Source of the DNA: a virus
IMG/VR virus record: IMGVR_UViG_3300025626_000021
Location: 1-64,000 of that record
Strand: one strand, 5' to 3'
DNA: 64,000 bases
In this document: positions 48,838 through 55,961 of the stretch, piece after piece
How the letters are laid out: each line of letters opens with the position of its first letter
Numbering within the stretch: position 1 is the stretch's first letter
Made by a program: the position numbers and the translations under genes
The notes under the pieces: model-generated
Told to the model about the DNA's origin: nothing
Database searches by the model: none
The model's input: the letters and a program-made list of their open reading frames with translations, nothing else

Positions 48838-49728
48838 CTATTTTCCTATTGCGTTACCGTATATGTGTACGTGAACTCTGCTTGTATAATTGTAGCCACG
48901 TTGTATGGCTTCGTCGGCTATACTTGCCTCTGTTTGTACTAGGCCTTCAAAGGTGCCGCCGACTCCCATAATCCATACAGGGAAGTTACAGCCGGCATCT
49001 CTAAATGCTTTAGTGTGTTCTTCAACTTCTCTCCAACTTTCATCTGTGCCATTTACCACATACTTCAATTGACCTACTGGACTTACTTCAGCATATCTGC
49101 CTATTACCTCAGGTTTAATTGCTTTCTTGTTCTTCTCACCAGCAGTACTCCACAGTTTAGGACTTAAACTCCAATACCATTCAGAACCATTAGCCCATGC
49201 TGGATATTCACGTTGTATGTATTCAGCAAACTCATCTGTGATAGGCTTTGTGCCATTTGTTTCCACAGTAACATTCATAGGCTGATTGTTTCTGCGTTTG
49301 AACTCTTCTATGACATGCATCATGCCAGGTTGTGTGTTTTTAAGCATTGGCTCGCCGCCTGTAAACACCATGTGTGCGTTTTGTTGTGTAACTGGGTGTA
49401 CAAACTTACCATGCGGTAGTAGTGCTGTAAGTTCGTCTACAGCCTCGTCTACAGTCTTATCAGTAATCAAATGCTTATATTTCTTGCTCCAAGTATAACT
49501 GCTGTCACAACCTTTTTCAAACACAGGCAAATCAAATACATTAGTAATGTCTGTGATATCTAACTTCTCATATGGTAAATCATATGTGCTAGGATCAGTA
49601 GGATCGCTTTGACCAAAACCATTACATTGTAAATTGCATAGGAAGAATCTCATCCACAGACTAGGGATACCTACATACTGGCCTTCCCCTTGTGCTGAAT
49701 AAAATGTTTCGCTATACTTTAATGTCAT
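48838..49728 (-). CDS. queE: 7-carboxy-7-deazaguanine synthase (QueE)
   Basis: A 296-residue radical SAM enzyme that converts 6-carboxytetrahydropterin to 7-carboxy-7-deazaguanine (CDG). YSETFYSAQGEGQYVG at the start is the hallmark. The cluster ligands appear as C31 and C35 in LCNLQCNGFGQ and C74 in GCDSSYTW, the long-insert form found in several phages and cyanobacteria. VFTGGEPMLKN binds SAM and VETNGT follows. It overlaps folE by 1 base. With folE, the queD-like gene and dpdA it builds the precursor for a modified guanine. Confidence 0.92.
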   Translation of the reverse strand: MTLKYSETFYSAQGEGQYVGIPSLWMRFFLCNLQCNGFGQSDPTDPSTYDLPYEKLDITDITNVFDLPVFEKGCDSSYTWSKKYKHLITDKTVDEAVDELTALLPHGKFVHPVTQQNAHMVFTGGEPMLKNTQPGMMHVIEEFKRRNNQPMNVTVETNGTKPITDEFAEYIQREYPAWANGSEWYWSLSPKLWSTAGEKNKKAIKPEVIGRYAEVSPVGQLKYVVNGTDESWREVEEHTKAFRDAGCNFPVWIMGVGGTFEGLVQTEASIADEAIQRGYNYTSRVHVHIYGNAIGK

Positions 49729-50417
49729 TACTTATCGCAAGAATATTGTTGTTGTAATTTGATGTTGTCCATAAACTCTTTCTTTGTACCTGCGTCATCT
49801 TTGAACGCACCTTTAAGAACAGTTGTTTGTGTAAGACTGCTATGTGCCTTAACACCTCTGTTCTCTACACAACCGTGTGTGGCTTGTACATAAACACCTA
49901 AGTGCTCGGCACCAGTTGCCTTTTGTATTTCTCTAACAATGTCGTTAGCAAGTTCTTCTTGAAGTGTTCCACGCATAGCACACCATTGTGCAATTCTTGT
50001 GTACTTGCTTAATCCAATTAGTTTGTCTGCGGCAATAATACCAATGTATGCTACACCTCTAACAATCTGGTGATGATGTGAACACATACTTGTAAGTTCA
50101 CTACGCACTACTAACATGCCTTCGTATCTATCGTCACTATCATTAGGGAAAGCCGTTGCGGCTGGTATAGGTTCATACCTGCCACTCATCAGTTCATTGA
50201 TATACATCTTAGCAAGACGTCTGCCTGTGTTATTACTGTTAGGGTCGTTCTCAATGTCAATAACTAGACCATCTAACACGGCTTCAAACTTAGGTGTAAG
50301 TTCATCAATCAGTTGTTGCTTCTCACCTTCTTTAATATGTGCTGAGATATTATCTCCTGCCCAAAACCTATCGCCGGCTTCCTGTAGCCTTTGTTTAATT
50401 GTATCACTAACTGCCAT
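49728..50417 (-). CDS. folE: GTP cyclohydrolase I (FolE)
   Basis: A 229-residue FolE that converts GTP to dihydroneopterin triphosphate, the first step to 7-deazaguanines (and folate). Zinc ligands are C112 and H114/H115 in MCSHHHQIVRG and C183 in HGCVENRGV. It is translationally coupled to queE downstream. Phage FolE enzymes normally serve DNA modification rather than folate supply. The order folE-queE, with queD and dpdA nearby, supports that use. Confidence 0.93.
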   Translation of the reverse strand: MAVSDTIKQRLQEAGDRFWAGDNISAHIKEGEKQQLIDELTPKFEAVLDGLVIDIENDPNSNNTGRRLAKMYINELMSGRYEPIPAATAFPNDSDDRYEGMLVVRSELTSMCSHHHQIVRGVAYIGIIAADKLIGLSKYTRIAQWCAMRGTLQEELANDIVREIQKATGAEHLGVYVQATHGCVENRGVKAHSSLTQTTVLKGAFKDDAGTKKEFMDNIKLQQQYSCDK

Positions 50418-50607
50418 CTTCTAACTCCTTAATTTGTTCCTTCAGTTCTTCAATTTCTCTTTTAAGATTAAGTTTCTCAATCTTTTCGTTTGCTAATACT
50501 GTATCATCCATATGATGATCGTAATCATCAGCAATTTTTTTATCTAACTCTCTGTGTCTTGTTTCTAAGACTTTAAGATGATTGCTCAGGCTTTTTAATG
50601 TACTCAT
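50407..50607 (-). CDS. DUF465/YdcH-like coiled-coil protein, 66 aa
   Basis: A 66-residue protein that is one helical hairpin. HLKVLETRHRELDKKI, an acidic/His turn (DDYDHHMDD), and KLNLKREIEELKEQIKELE give the pattern of the small DUF465 (YdcH-like) family. Its role is unknown in bacteria and phages. It overlaps folE at its 3' end and the 64-aa gene at its 5' end. Confidence 0.6.
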   Translation of the reverse strand: MSTLKSLSNHLKVLETRHRELDKKIADDYDHHMDDTVLANEKIEKLNLKREIEELKEQIKELEDGS

Positions 50608-50767
50608 TGTCGTCCCTCAAAATTCCATTTTCCCAATTCTCTGCTACGTCTTGTGCATAGTGAATTGATTTATCTCTAACATCAATCTTACCAAATGCAT
50701 TACCGTTCTTTAACAGATGTACTATATAACCAGTACCATCAATGTTTACTATTTCTGCTGTTCTCAT
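50573..50767 (-). CDS. small protein, 64 aa
   Basis: The start is ATG 50767, which overlaps the phosphoribosyltransferase stop (ATGA); GTG 50776 upstream is less likely. The product begins MRTAEIVNIDGTGYIVHLL, a small beta-rich domain, and ends in a charged tail. It overlaps the DUF465-like gene by 35 bases. No family recognised. Confidence 0.5.
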   Translation of the reverse strand: MRTAEIVNIDGTGYIVHLLKNGNAFGKIDVRDKSIHYAQDVAENWENGILRDDNEYIKKPEQSS

Positions 50768-51252
50768 CTCCACCACTCCTCATACGGAAACACTATCCAA
50801 CGTTCTTGATCTGGTAATACATTATTAGCAGTAAATTCAACGTTATTAAAACTACTAGATTCTTTATCAAACAATGTAGAAAACATAATATCTTGATGTG
50901 CATGTTGCATCATGTTGCTATTATCTGCTACATAGTTTCTGATAACATTGTCAATACCTTGTAGTGTTGTTCCTGTATCATTAATATCATCTACGACTAA
51001 AACACGTTTATCATTGTATTTAGATAAAATGTGTCTTAATGTCTCTGAATCTTCGATTGCTCCGTCTCTTGTTTGCCATCTGAATGCTTCGAATGGCACT
51101 TCAAAGTAATGACTCATCATTACTCCAAACGGATATGCTCCTCTACCGGGACCAATAATAACTTCAGGCTTGTAACTTTCGTGTGCCATTTCTCGCACAA
51201 TAATTCTACAATCTCTGTTTAAATCGTCCCAACTATAATATAGTTTTTCCAT
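50764..51252 (-). CDS. type I phosphoribosyltransferase
   Basis: A 162-residue PRTase. VLVVDDINDTGTT is the PRPP-binding loop, and IIGPGRGAYPFGVMMSHY carries the dipeptide and hydrophobic strand of the fold. Closest in look to xanthine/hypoxanthine PRTases (Gpt-like). In a cell making deazaguanines, a PRTase could salvage purine bases, but a specific link is not shown. The promoter at 51259 ends only 6 bases before the ATG, so the message is probably leaderless. Confidence 0.8.
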   Translation of the reverse strand: MEKLYYSWDDLNRDCRIIVREMAHESYKPEVIIGPGRGAYPFGVMMSHYFEVPFEAFRWQTRDGAIEDSETLRHILSKYNDKRVLVVDDINDTGTTLQGIDNVIRNYVADNSNMMQHAHQDIMFSTLFDKESSSFNNVEFTANNVLPDQERWIVFPYEEWWR

Positions 51253-51258
51253 GCTTTT

Positions 51259-51287
51259 ATTATACCACTTTTTCTGGTTGAAGTCAA
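51259..51287 (-). promoter_or_regulatory. sigma70-type promoter TTGACT-17-TATAAT, probably leaderless
   Basis: TTGACT (51287-51282), 17 bases, TATAAT (51264-51259). The ATG of the phosphoribosyltransferase begins 7 bases after the -10, which places transcription start at or within the start codon. The upstream TAG stop ends one base before the -35. Confidence 0.85.
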
Positions 51288-51288
51288 C

Positions 51289-51861
51289 CTATCTTTCAAA
51301 ATCATTTTCTAATAGGATAAATTCTACTTTATCAAAATCATTTAAGTTAATTTTAGCGGCTTCTTCAACTATGTTTCTCTTAGTAAACTCTAAAAACAAT
51401 TTAAGTTCTTTATAGAAACCAGCATCTAATACAGGATTTAACACATCGCTATCTCCTGATATATTATATGTTTCGTCAAGTAACTTATTGCTTAGTTTTA
51501 AAACAACACCAAATGTCATTTTAAGACCGTCTGCCAGCATATCATCAAAGTCAGTTAGTTTCTTATATTTAAAAATATATCTGTTTAACATTCTTAAGTA
51601 AAATTCTGCAGATATCTCGTCAAGTTGCACTGATATTTTATCAGTATCAAATTCAACTGCTTTGAACACAGATAAATGACTTTGGTCAAAATCTACGTTA
51701 TTGCAAAAGAAATGTATAACATCTATTATTTCCTTGTCGGTTATAGGAAATTTCTTTTTAATTAAATTTAACTCATCGCCTTTACCGATCGCACCCACAA
51801 CTGCCATAACTGGGGTGCCTGTTCTATTAATAACATTTACAGATTTACGTTTTCCTATCAT
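51289..51861 (-). CDS. unknown protein, 190 aa
   Basis: A 190-residue mainly helical protein (ISAEFYLRMLNRYIFKYKKLTDFDDML; FYKELKLFLEFTKRNIVEEAA) with a basic start (MIGKRKSVNVINRTG). It overlaps the galE stop by 4 bases, so it is co-expressed with galE. No family recognised; an oligomeric or regulatory role cannot be excluded. Confidence 0.55.
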   Translation of the reverse strand: MIGKRKSVNVINRTGTPVMAVVGAIGKGDELNLIKKKFPITDKEIIDVIHFFCNNVDFDQSHLSVFKAVEFDTDKISVQLDEISAEFYLRMLNRYIFKYKKLTDFDDMLADGLKMTFGVVLKLSNKLLDETYNISGDSDVLNPVLDAGFYKELKLFLEFTKRNIVEEAAKINLNDFDKVEFILLENDFER

Positions 51862-52853
51862 TTATTCTTAATAACCTTATTTTTATTGTCTACCCAAAAC
51901 TTAGAATGTGCAAACATATCATCTAATGAATATGTTGGTTCCCAATCTAATAATGTTTTGGCTTTAGAAATATCTCCACATAAGTACGATGGGTCTCCTG
52001 CTCTTCTAGGACCTACTTCATATTTTAAACTTTTTCCAACAACGTTTTGTGCTGAAATTATTAAATCATGAATACTAAATCCTGTACCAGAGCCTAAGTT
52101 TACAATACCACTTTCACCGTCATTGCTTAAATGCTCTACTGCTTTTAGTTTAGCATTTGCTATGTCTTGTATATGACAGTAATCTCTAATGCAAGTACCG
52201 TCTTTAGTATCGTAATCATCGCCACAAATATTAAATACCTCGTCATTTGTAATTTTATCAATAATGATAGGCATTACATGAGTTGCTGGTTCTTGTGTAT
52301 AACCATTTTTACCTTCTGGGTCTGCACCAGCGGCATTAAAATATCTTGTACTGATATAATTTAACCCGTATGCTTTGCTGTAATCTTCTAACATAAGTTC
52401 TGTCATGTACTTACTCATTGCATACGGACTCATTGGCATTGGTGTAAGAGTCTCAGCAAATGGTTCTCTGCTTTCTCTTTCACCATACACACTACTAGAA
52501 CCGCTAAAGATAAAGTTCTTAACTCCTGCTTTAACACACATATCTAGTAATGTTTGAGTGCCTGACACATTATTTTTATAATACTTGCCAGGATCAATTA
52601 TACTATCAGGAACAACATGGCTTGCCGCTAAATGAATAACCGCTTGTGGTTTCATCATTTCTAATATGCCTGCCGTAGTTGTAGCCTGAAATTCATGTGG
52701 AAATAAAGTAGCACCTTCTGGTAATGCCCACTTCCTACTCGTATTGGAATCTATAACAATTACGTCATATCCATTGTTAGCAAAAGTTTTACTTACCTGT
52801 GCACCAATAAAACCAAGACCACCTGTAATAACAACTGTTGGTTTTTCACTCAT
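51858..52853 (-). CDS. galE: UDP-glucose 4-epimerase (GalE-like SDR)
   Basis: A 331-residue extended short-chain dehydrogenase that interconverts UDP-glucose and UDP-galactose or the N-acetyl forms. TGGLGFIGAQ is the NAD-binding loop, HLAASHVV the second signature, SGSSSVYG carries the catalytic Ser, and YAMSKYMTE carries the Y-x-x-x-K pair. RYFNAAGADPEG is typical of GalE. It could supply the galactose donor for the GT25-type domain at 3700, although the host also makes UDP-galactose. Confidence 0.88.
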   Translation of the reverse strand: MSEKPTVVITGGLGFIGAQVSKTFANNGYDVIVIDSNTSRKWALPEGATLFPHEFQATTTAGILEMMKPQAVIHLAASHVVPDSIIDPGKYYKNNVSGTQTLLDMCVKAGVKNFIFSGSSSVYGERESREPFAETLTPMPMSPYAMSKYMTELMLEDYSKAYGLNYISTRYFNAAGADPEGKNGYTQEPATHVMPIIIDKITNDEVFNICGDDYDTKDGTCIRDYCHIQDIANAKLKAVEHLSNDGESGIVNLGSGTGFSIHDLIISAQNVVGKSLKYEVGPRRAGDPSYLCGDISKAKTLLDWEPTYSLDDMFAHSKFWVDNKNKVIKNK

Positions 52854-53010
52854 CTTTATTTTCCTCCTTTGGATCTAGTAATCCTCCCCAATCTTCTACC
52901 TCATCAACAACATCTGTTAAAGATCCTGCTGGTTTGGAGTTAGTAGGTTGAATTACTGTTTCCTTGTTTCCTCTCTTTTCAGTGAAAGGAATACGTTTAA
53001 TGTTAGGCAT
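52846..53010 (-). CDS. small acidic protein, 54 aa
   Basis: The start is ATG 53010 (MPNIKRIPFTEKRG), 8 bases inside the upstream gene's 3' end; the longer frame to 53034 is less likely. The product has a basic N-terminus and an acidic C-terminal part (DVVDEVEDWGGLLDPKEE). It overlaps galE by 8 bases. Unknown function. Confidence 0.45.
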   Translation of the reverse strand: MPNIKRIPFTEKRGNKETVIQPTNSKPAGSLTDVVDEVEDWGGLLDPKEENKDE

Positions 53011-53185
53011 TATTTTTTGCGTCTTGAATCTCACCTCTTCTAACTTTCGCTAGTTTAGTAATTTCCATTAATGCCTTCCTTGCTCTTGTTGCCGATGCTT
53101 TTACGCCTTGGCCTTCTTTAAATTTTTCGTTTTCACTTACATACTCTTCAAAGAGTGCTTTGATTTTTAAATGTGTCTCTGTCAT
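53003..53185 (-). CDS. histone H1/Hc1-like small protein, 60 aa
   Basis: A 60-residue helical protein with NEKFKEGQGVKASATRARKA and LAKVRRGEI, close in pattern to Hc1-type histone-like proteins that also occur in cyanophages. It would bind and compact DNA. GGAGATAAT precedes the ATG. The assignment is based on pattern only; an unrelated coiled coil is possible. Confidence 0.5.
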   Translation of the reverse strand: MTETHLKIKALFEEYVSENEKFKEGQGVKASATRARKALMEITKLAKVRRGEIQDAKNNA

Positions 53186-53194
53186 AATTATCTC

Positions 53195-53785
53195 CTATAT
53201 GTTTTTAAATTGTACAGATTTAATTAAATCGTAATCGGCTCTATATGCCTGCCTAACTACTGATTCATTAACGTTATTAACAATATCTATTGATTGCATC
53301 AAACGTTTTGTTGCGTCAATGTTGAAACCATATTCATCATTGATTTGATTATAAATATTTTTGTTATAATAAAAATAATCTATGATAGGATTGGCATTAT
53401 ATTTTTTTATAATGTCAAACATATCGATTAAAAAACTTTTTTGTGGCTTAAAATGAGCATCATTAGATTCTAAATAAAATCCTTCATCACTAAAATTAAA
53501 AGTAACATAGTTTGTTTGAGGCTCTACCTCTCTCCAACCTAAGTACATATTAACAGTACTGATAAATCTTTCTATTGGATCTCTTAAAATCACTATAAAC
53601 CTACTTGGGCATTTTTTTTCTTCCCATAATGTAATTCTAGACCAATCATTGTTTGTTTTCTCATGATCTCTAATTATACTTGTAGCACACTTAGGTACTA
53701 ACAAGAATGCAATGTCCTCTTTTGCGTTGTATACACAGTCGCCTGGCATACAGTTTGTATATTTGTTATCAACTGATGTTTCCAT
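53195..53785 (-). CDS. sulfotransferase-like protein, short form A
   Basis: A 196-residue protein with the two PAPS-contact segments of sulfotransferases: AFLLVPKCATSIIR (5'-loop, Lys present) and RFIVILRDPIERFISTVNMY (3'-phosphate segment, Arg and Ser). Related to the next gene (53769-54350), which has the same layout, and more distantly to 36518-37420. The chain is short for the family (about 250-300), so the acceptor part is minimal. The acceptor is unknown. Confidence 0.65.
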   Translation of the reverse strand: METSVDNKYTNCMPGDCVYNAKEDIAFLLVPKCATSIIRDHEKTNNDWSRITLWEEKKCPSRFIVILRDPIERFISTVNMYLGWREVEPQTNYVTFNFSDEGFYLESNDAHFKPQKSFLIDMFDIIKKYNANPIIDYFYYNKNIYNQINDEYGFNIDATKRLMQSIDIVNNVNESVVRQAYRADYDLIKSVQFKNI

Positions 53786-54350
53786 TATCTACCTTATTGA
53801 TGAACTTTACAGAATCAATTAAATCATAATCTTCTTTATAAACATCTTTAACAATGTTAATATCAACACCGGTTACTATTTTACCGAATTGATTCACGTG
53901 ACTAGGTTCCATATTTAAATTATAATGACTATTTAAATCACCAATTATATCTTTGTTTAGCCAAAAGAAATCAATTTTATTATAATCTAATCCTTCTAAA
54001 AAAGTATTCTGCGAAAAAAAATGTGCATTGTTGCTTTTAAATATACTATGCTTGTTATCTTCTTTTCTAATATCTACATAATTAGAATAACTTGAAAAAT
54101 TTCTATTATGCAAATACATATTTACAGCACTTATAAATCGTTCTACTGGATCTCTTAGTATCACACAAAATTTATCTATGTTAAAATCCTTTAGGATTAC
54201 TTCAGTTTTATTAGTTATTGGTTTTAATGCACGTCTTATTGACGATGAAGCATTCTTTGGTAAATGTAAAATACCAAGACTTCTATTTTCTATATAAGCA
54301 CCGCTGTATAGCGGATGTACAGAACCATTAATACCAATTACACTATTCAT
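53769..54350 (-). CDS. sulfotransferase-like protein, short form B
   Basis: A 193-residue relative of the downstream gene, with LGILHLPKNASSSIRRAL and KFCVILRDPVERFISAVNMY. The two copies overlap by 17 bases and look like a local duplication. Both end with the same kind of helical segment (DLIDSVKFIN / DLIKSVQFKN). A tandem pair suggests different acceptors or a heterodimer. It overlaps the QueD-like gene by 4 bases. Confidence 0.65.
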   Translation of the reverse strand: MNSVIGINGSVHPLYSGAYIENRSLGILHLPKNASSSIRRALKPITNKTEVILKDFNIDKFCVILRDPVERFISAVNMYLHNRNFSSYSNYVDIRKEDNKHSIFKSNNAHFFSQNTFLEGLDYNKIDFFWLNKDIIGDLNSHYNLNMEPSHVNQFGKIVTGVDINIVKDVYKEDYDLIDSVKFINKVDNGNIS

Positions 54351-54784
54351 TTCAACAAATTATCAAATACATCGTCTATTGCGTCTGTATCTCCAAAGTA
54401 TGGACCATCCATATCTTCAACTGGATACTCCATTTCGCAACCGTTTTCGTTATCTTCGGCTACTGAAATCTTTATGTAACGACCTGGATATTCATCATTG
54501 ATCGCTTCAAACAAATCATCTGCTATCATCTCGCAGGACTTGTTATTAAGTTGGATTATATCTTCTTTGTATAAGTTCTCCAACCATCTTTTAAACTGTA
54601 TAAACTCTATATCTCTATCGTCATGAAACACTTCAATCCACACTTTAAAGTGGAAGATGTGTCTGTGAGGATAGCCTAAAAAACTAACATCATACTCATC
54701 GCCTGTTGCTAGATTAGGATCTTCTAATGCCGCAGGATACTTATGTATACCTTCTTTACTAAATGTTACCCAAATACTTCTCAT
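54347..54784 (-). CDS. QueD/6-pyruvoyltetrahydropterin synthase-like protein
   Basis: A 145-residue T-fold protein. His14 (GIHKYPAA), His40 and His42 (PHRHIFHF) match the three zinc ligands of the QueD/PTPS family. IEFIQFKRWLENLY is the D/E-F-xx-x-K helix, and VAEDNENGCEM carries the substrate-binding Glu. QueD makes 6-carboxytetrahydropterin for QueE. No Cys lies between His14 and His40, where the catalytic Cys of classical QueD is found, so the reaction may differ or another residue acts. Its position near folE, queE and dpdA supports the pathway role. Confidence 0.65.
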   Translation of the reverse strand: MRSIWVTFSKEGIHKYPAALEDPNLATGDEYDVSFLGYPHRHIFHFKVWIEVFHDDRDIEFIQFKRWLENLYKEDIIQLNNKSCEMIADDLFEAINDEYPGRYIKISVAEDNENGCEMEYPVEDMDGPYFGDTDAIDDVFDNLLK

Positions 54785-54801
54785 ATTATCCTCACTCTCA
54801 C

Positions 54802-54999
54802 TTATCTGATGTTACTTGCTTGTGGTCCTTTCGCACCTTGCTCAACATCAAATGTTACTTCTTGGTTCTCTGATAGAGATTTATATCCCTCACCTTGTAT
54901 TGCTGTATGATGTGCAAACACATCTTTACTGCCGTCGTCTGGTGTGATAAATCCAAAACCTTTGCTGGTATCAAACCATTTTACTTTTCCTGTCGCCAT
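54802..54999 (-). CDS. cold-shock protein (CspA family)
   Basis: A 65-residue OB-fold protein with the RNP1-type KGFGFI and RNP2-type VFAHH motifs and the start [15 protein letters not shown]. It binds single-stranded RNA/DNA and could act as an RNA chaperone for phage messages. GAGGAAGAAAGA precedes the ATG. Phage-encoded Csp proteins are uncommon but known in marine phages; it was probably acquired from a bacterium. Confidence 0.93.
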   Translation of the reverse strand: MATGKVKWFDTSKGFGFITPDDGSKDVFAHHTAIQGEGYKSLSENQEVTFDVEQGAKGPQASNIR

Positions 55000-55012
55000 T
55001 CTTTCTTCCTCG

Positions 55013-55108
55013 TTATGAAGTATTACCTTCGTTGTTTAATTCTAAAGGTACTTCCTTCAAAACTACATGTCCAATTGGACTATGTTCTTTAATTACTATT
55101 ATTACCAC
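55013..55108 (-). CDS. possible 31-aa peptide, GTG start
   Basis: A GTG at 55108 overlaps the end of the outer-membrane protein gene, and the frame runs to TAA at 55013. The product (start [16 protein letters not shown]) would be 31 residues. The only support is the fit in the gap before cspA; the ribosome site is weak. The stretch may instead be the cspA leader. Confidence 0.3.
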   Translation of the reverse strand: MVIIVIKEHSPIGHVVLKEVPLELNNEGNTS

Positions 55109-55764
55109 TTAACACCTATTGTAACACTTAATACATTATTGTTAACCGGGTCTTCAGTGTATGTATTACTAAATCCCAGCGACACTTTATCATTTAAACT
55201 GTAATTGATTGCTGTTTCATTACGCAAATATGTATCTGTTCCAGTTTCATTAAGTAGTTTGTTGGTAATATTTAAACTGTCATTTAGTTTATAAAATATC
55301 CATAAACTATTTCTAAGTATTGCTTCGTCCACTTCATCAGTAGTTAAGTATGCAACTGACGTTTCGTGACTTATTTTCCAATTGTCATTTCTAAAAACTT
55401 TTATACCAAGGCCACCACCAGTTACTATTCTATCTCCAGATGCTCTTAATTTATCACTGTCATAACTTGTTACACTGAATGCATAATACTTAGATGTGAT
55501 GTCTTTATTTGCTTTACCAATTATGCTAAACTTATCCATTTTAACTACATCTTCTTGTTCTTTGTAAACATAGTCAGTTTCAACTACATAGTCAATAATA
55601 GGATTATCCCACTCGTGATCTACACTGAATTTTAATGTAGTTGTATCACTATTAATCTGTGTCCAACCAAACTTGGCATTGCCTGTTGCATTTGCTGGTA
55701 ACGTTATCAGCAATAATCCTATTGCTAAAATAAAAAATAATACAGCCTTTTTAATGTTACTCAT
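55102..55764 (-). CDS. outer-membrane beta-barrel protein (DUF481/YdiY-like)
   Basis: A 220-residue protein with a signal peptide (hydrophobic residues 7-22, likely cleavage after ANA at 24-26). The mature part alternates polar and nonpolar residues in about ten strands and ends in an aromatic residue (GVKW), as outer-membrane barrels do. The layout resembles the DUF481 family. It is preceded by a small inner-membrane gene and a glycosyltransferase gene. A phage-made outer-membrane protein could change the host surface, for instance by blocking other phages; this is inference. Confidence 0.65.
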   Translation of the reverse strand: MSNIKKAVLFFILAIGLLLITLPANATGNAKFGWTQINSDTTTLKFSVDHEWDNPIIDYVVETDYVYKEQEDVVKMDKFSIIGKANKDITSKYYAFSVTSYDSDKLRASGDRIVTGGGLGIKVFRNDNWKISHETSVAYLTTDEVDEAILRNSLWIFYKLNDSLNITNKLLNETGTDTYLRNETAINYSLNDKVSLGFSNTYTEDPVNNNVLSVTIGVKW

Positions 55765-55961
55765 TGTGAATCCTTTCTTAATACTTCTTGTCTAGTAGTA
55801 CCCATTTCTTTTAATTTTTCATCTATATCAAAGTCATAATATTCACCAGTATACTTTCTTAGAATACTTCTTTCACTTAACATAACACTACTAATCCAAC
55901 AGCCATATGCCATGAAGCAAAGAAATACTATACCAAATGCTATCTGGATAATCTCAATCAT
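55761..55961 (-). CDS. single-pass membrane protein, 66 aa
   Basis: A 66-residue protein with one membrane helix (IIQIAFGIVFLCFMAYGCWIS) and a charged cytoplasmic-type tail (LRKYTGEYYDFDIDEKLKEMG). It overlaps the GT-B gene upstream by 8 bases and the outer-membrane gene downstream by 4. It may help membrane placement of the neighbours, but this is not known. Confidence 0.6.
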   Translation of the reverse strand: MIEIIQIAFGIVFLCFMAYGCWISSVMLSERSILRKYTGEYYDFDIDEKLKEMGTTRQEVLRKDSQ

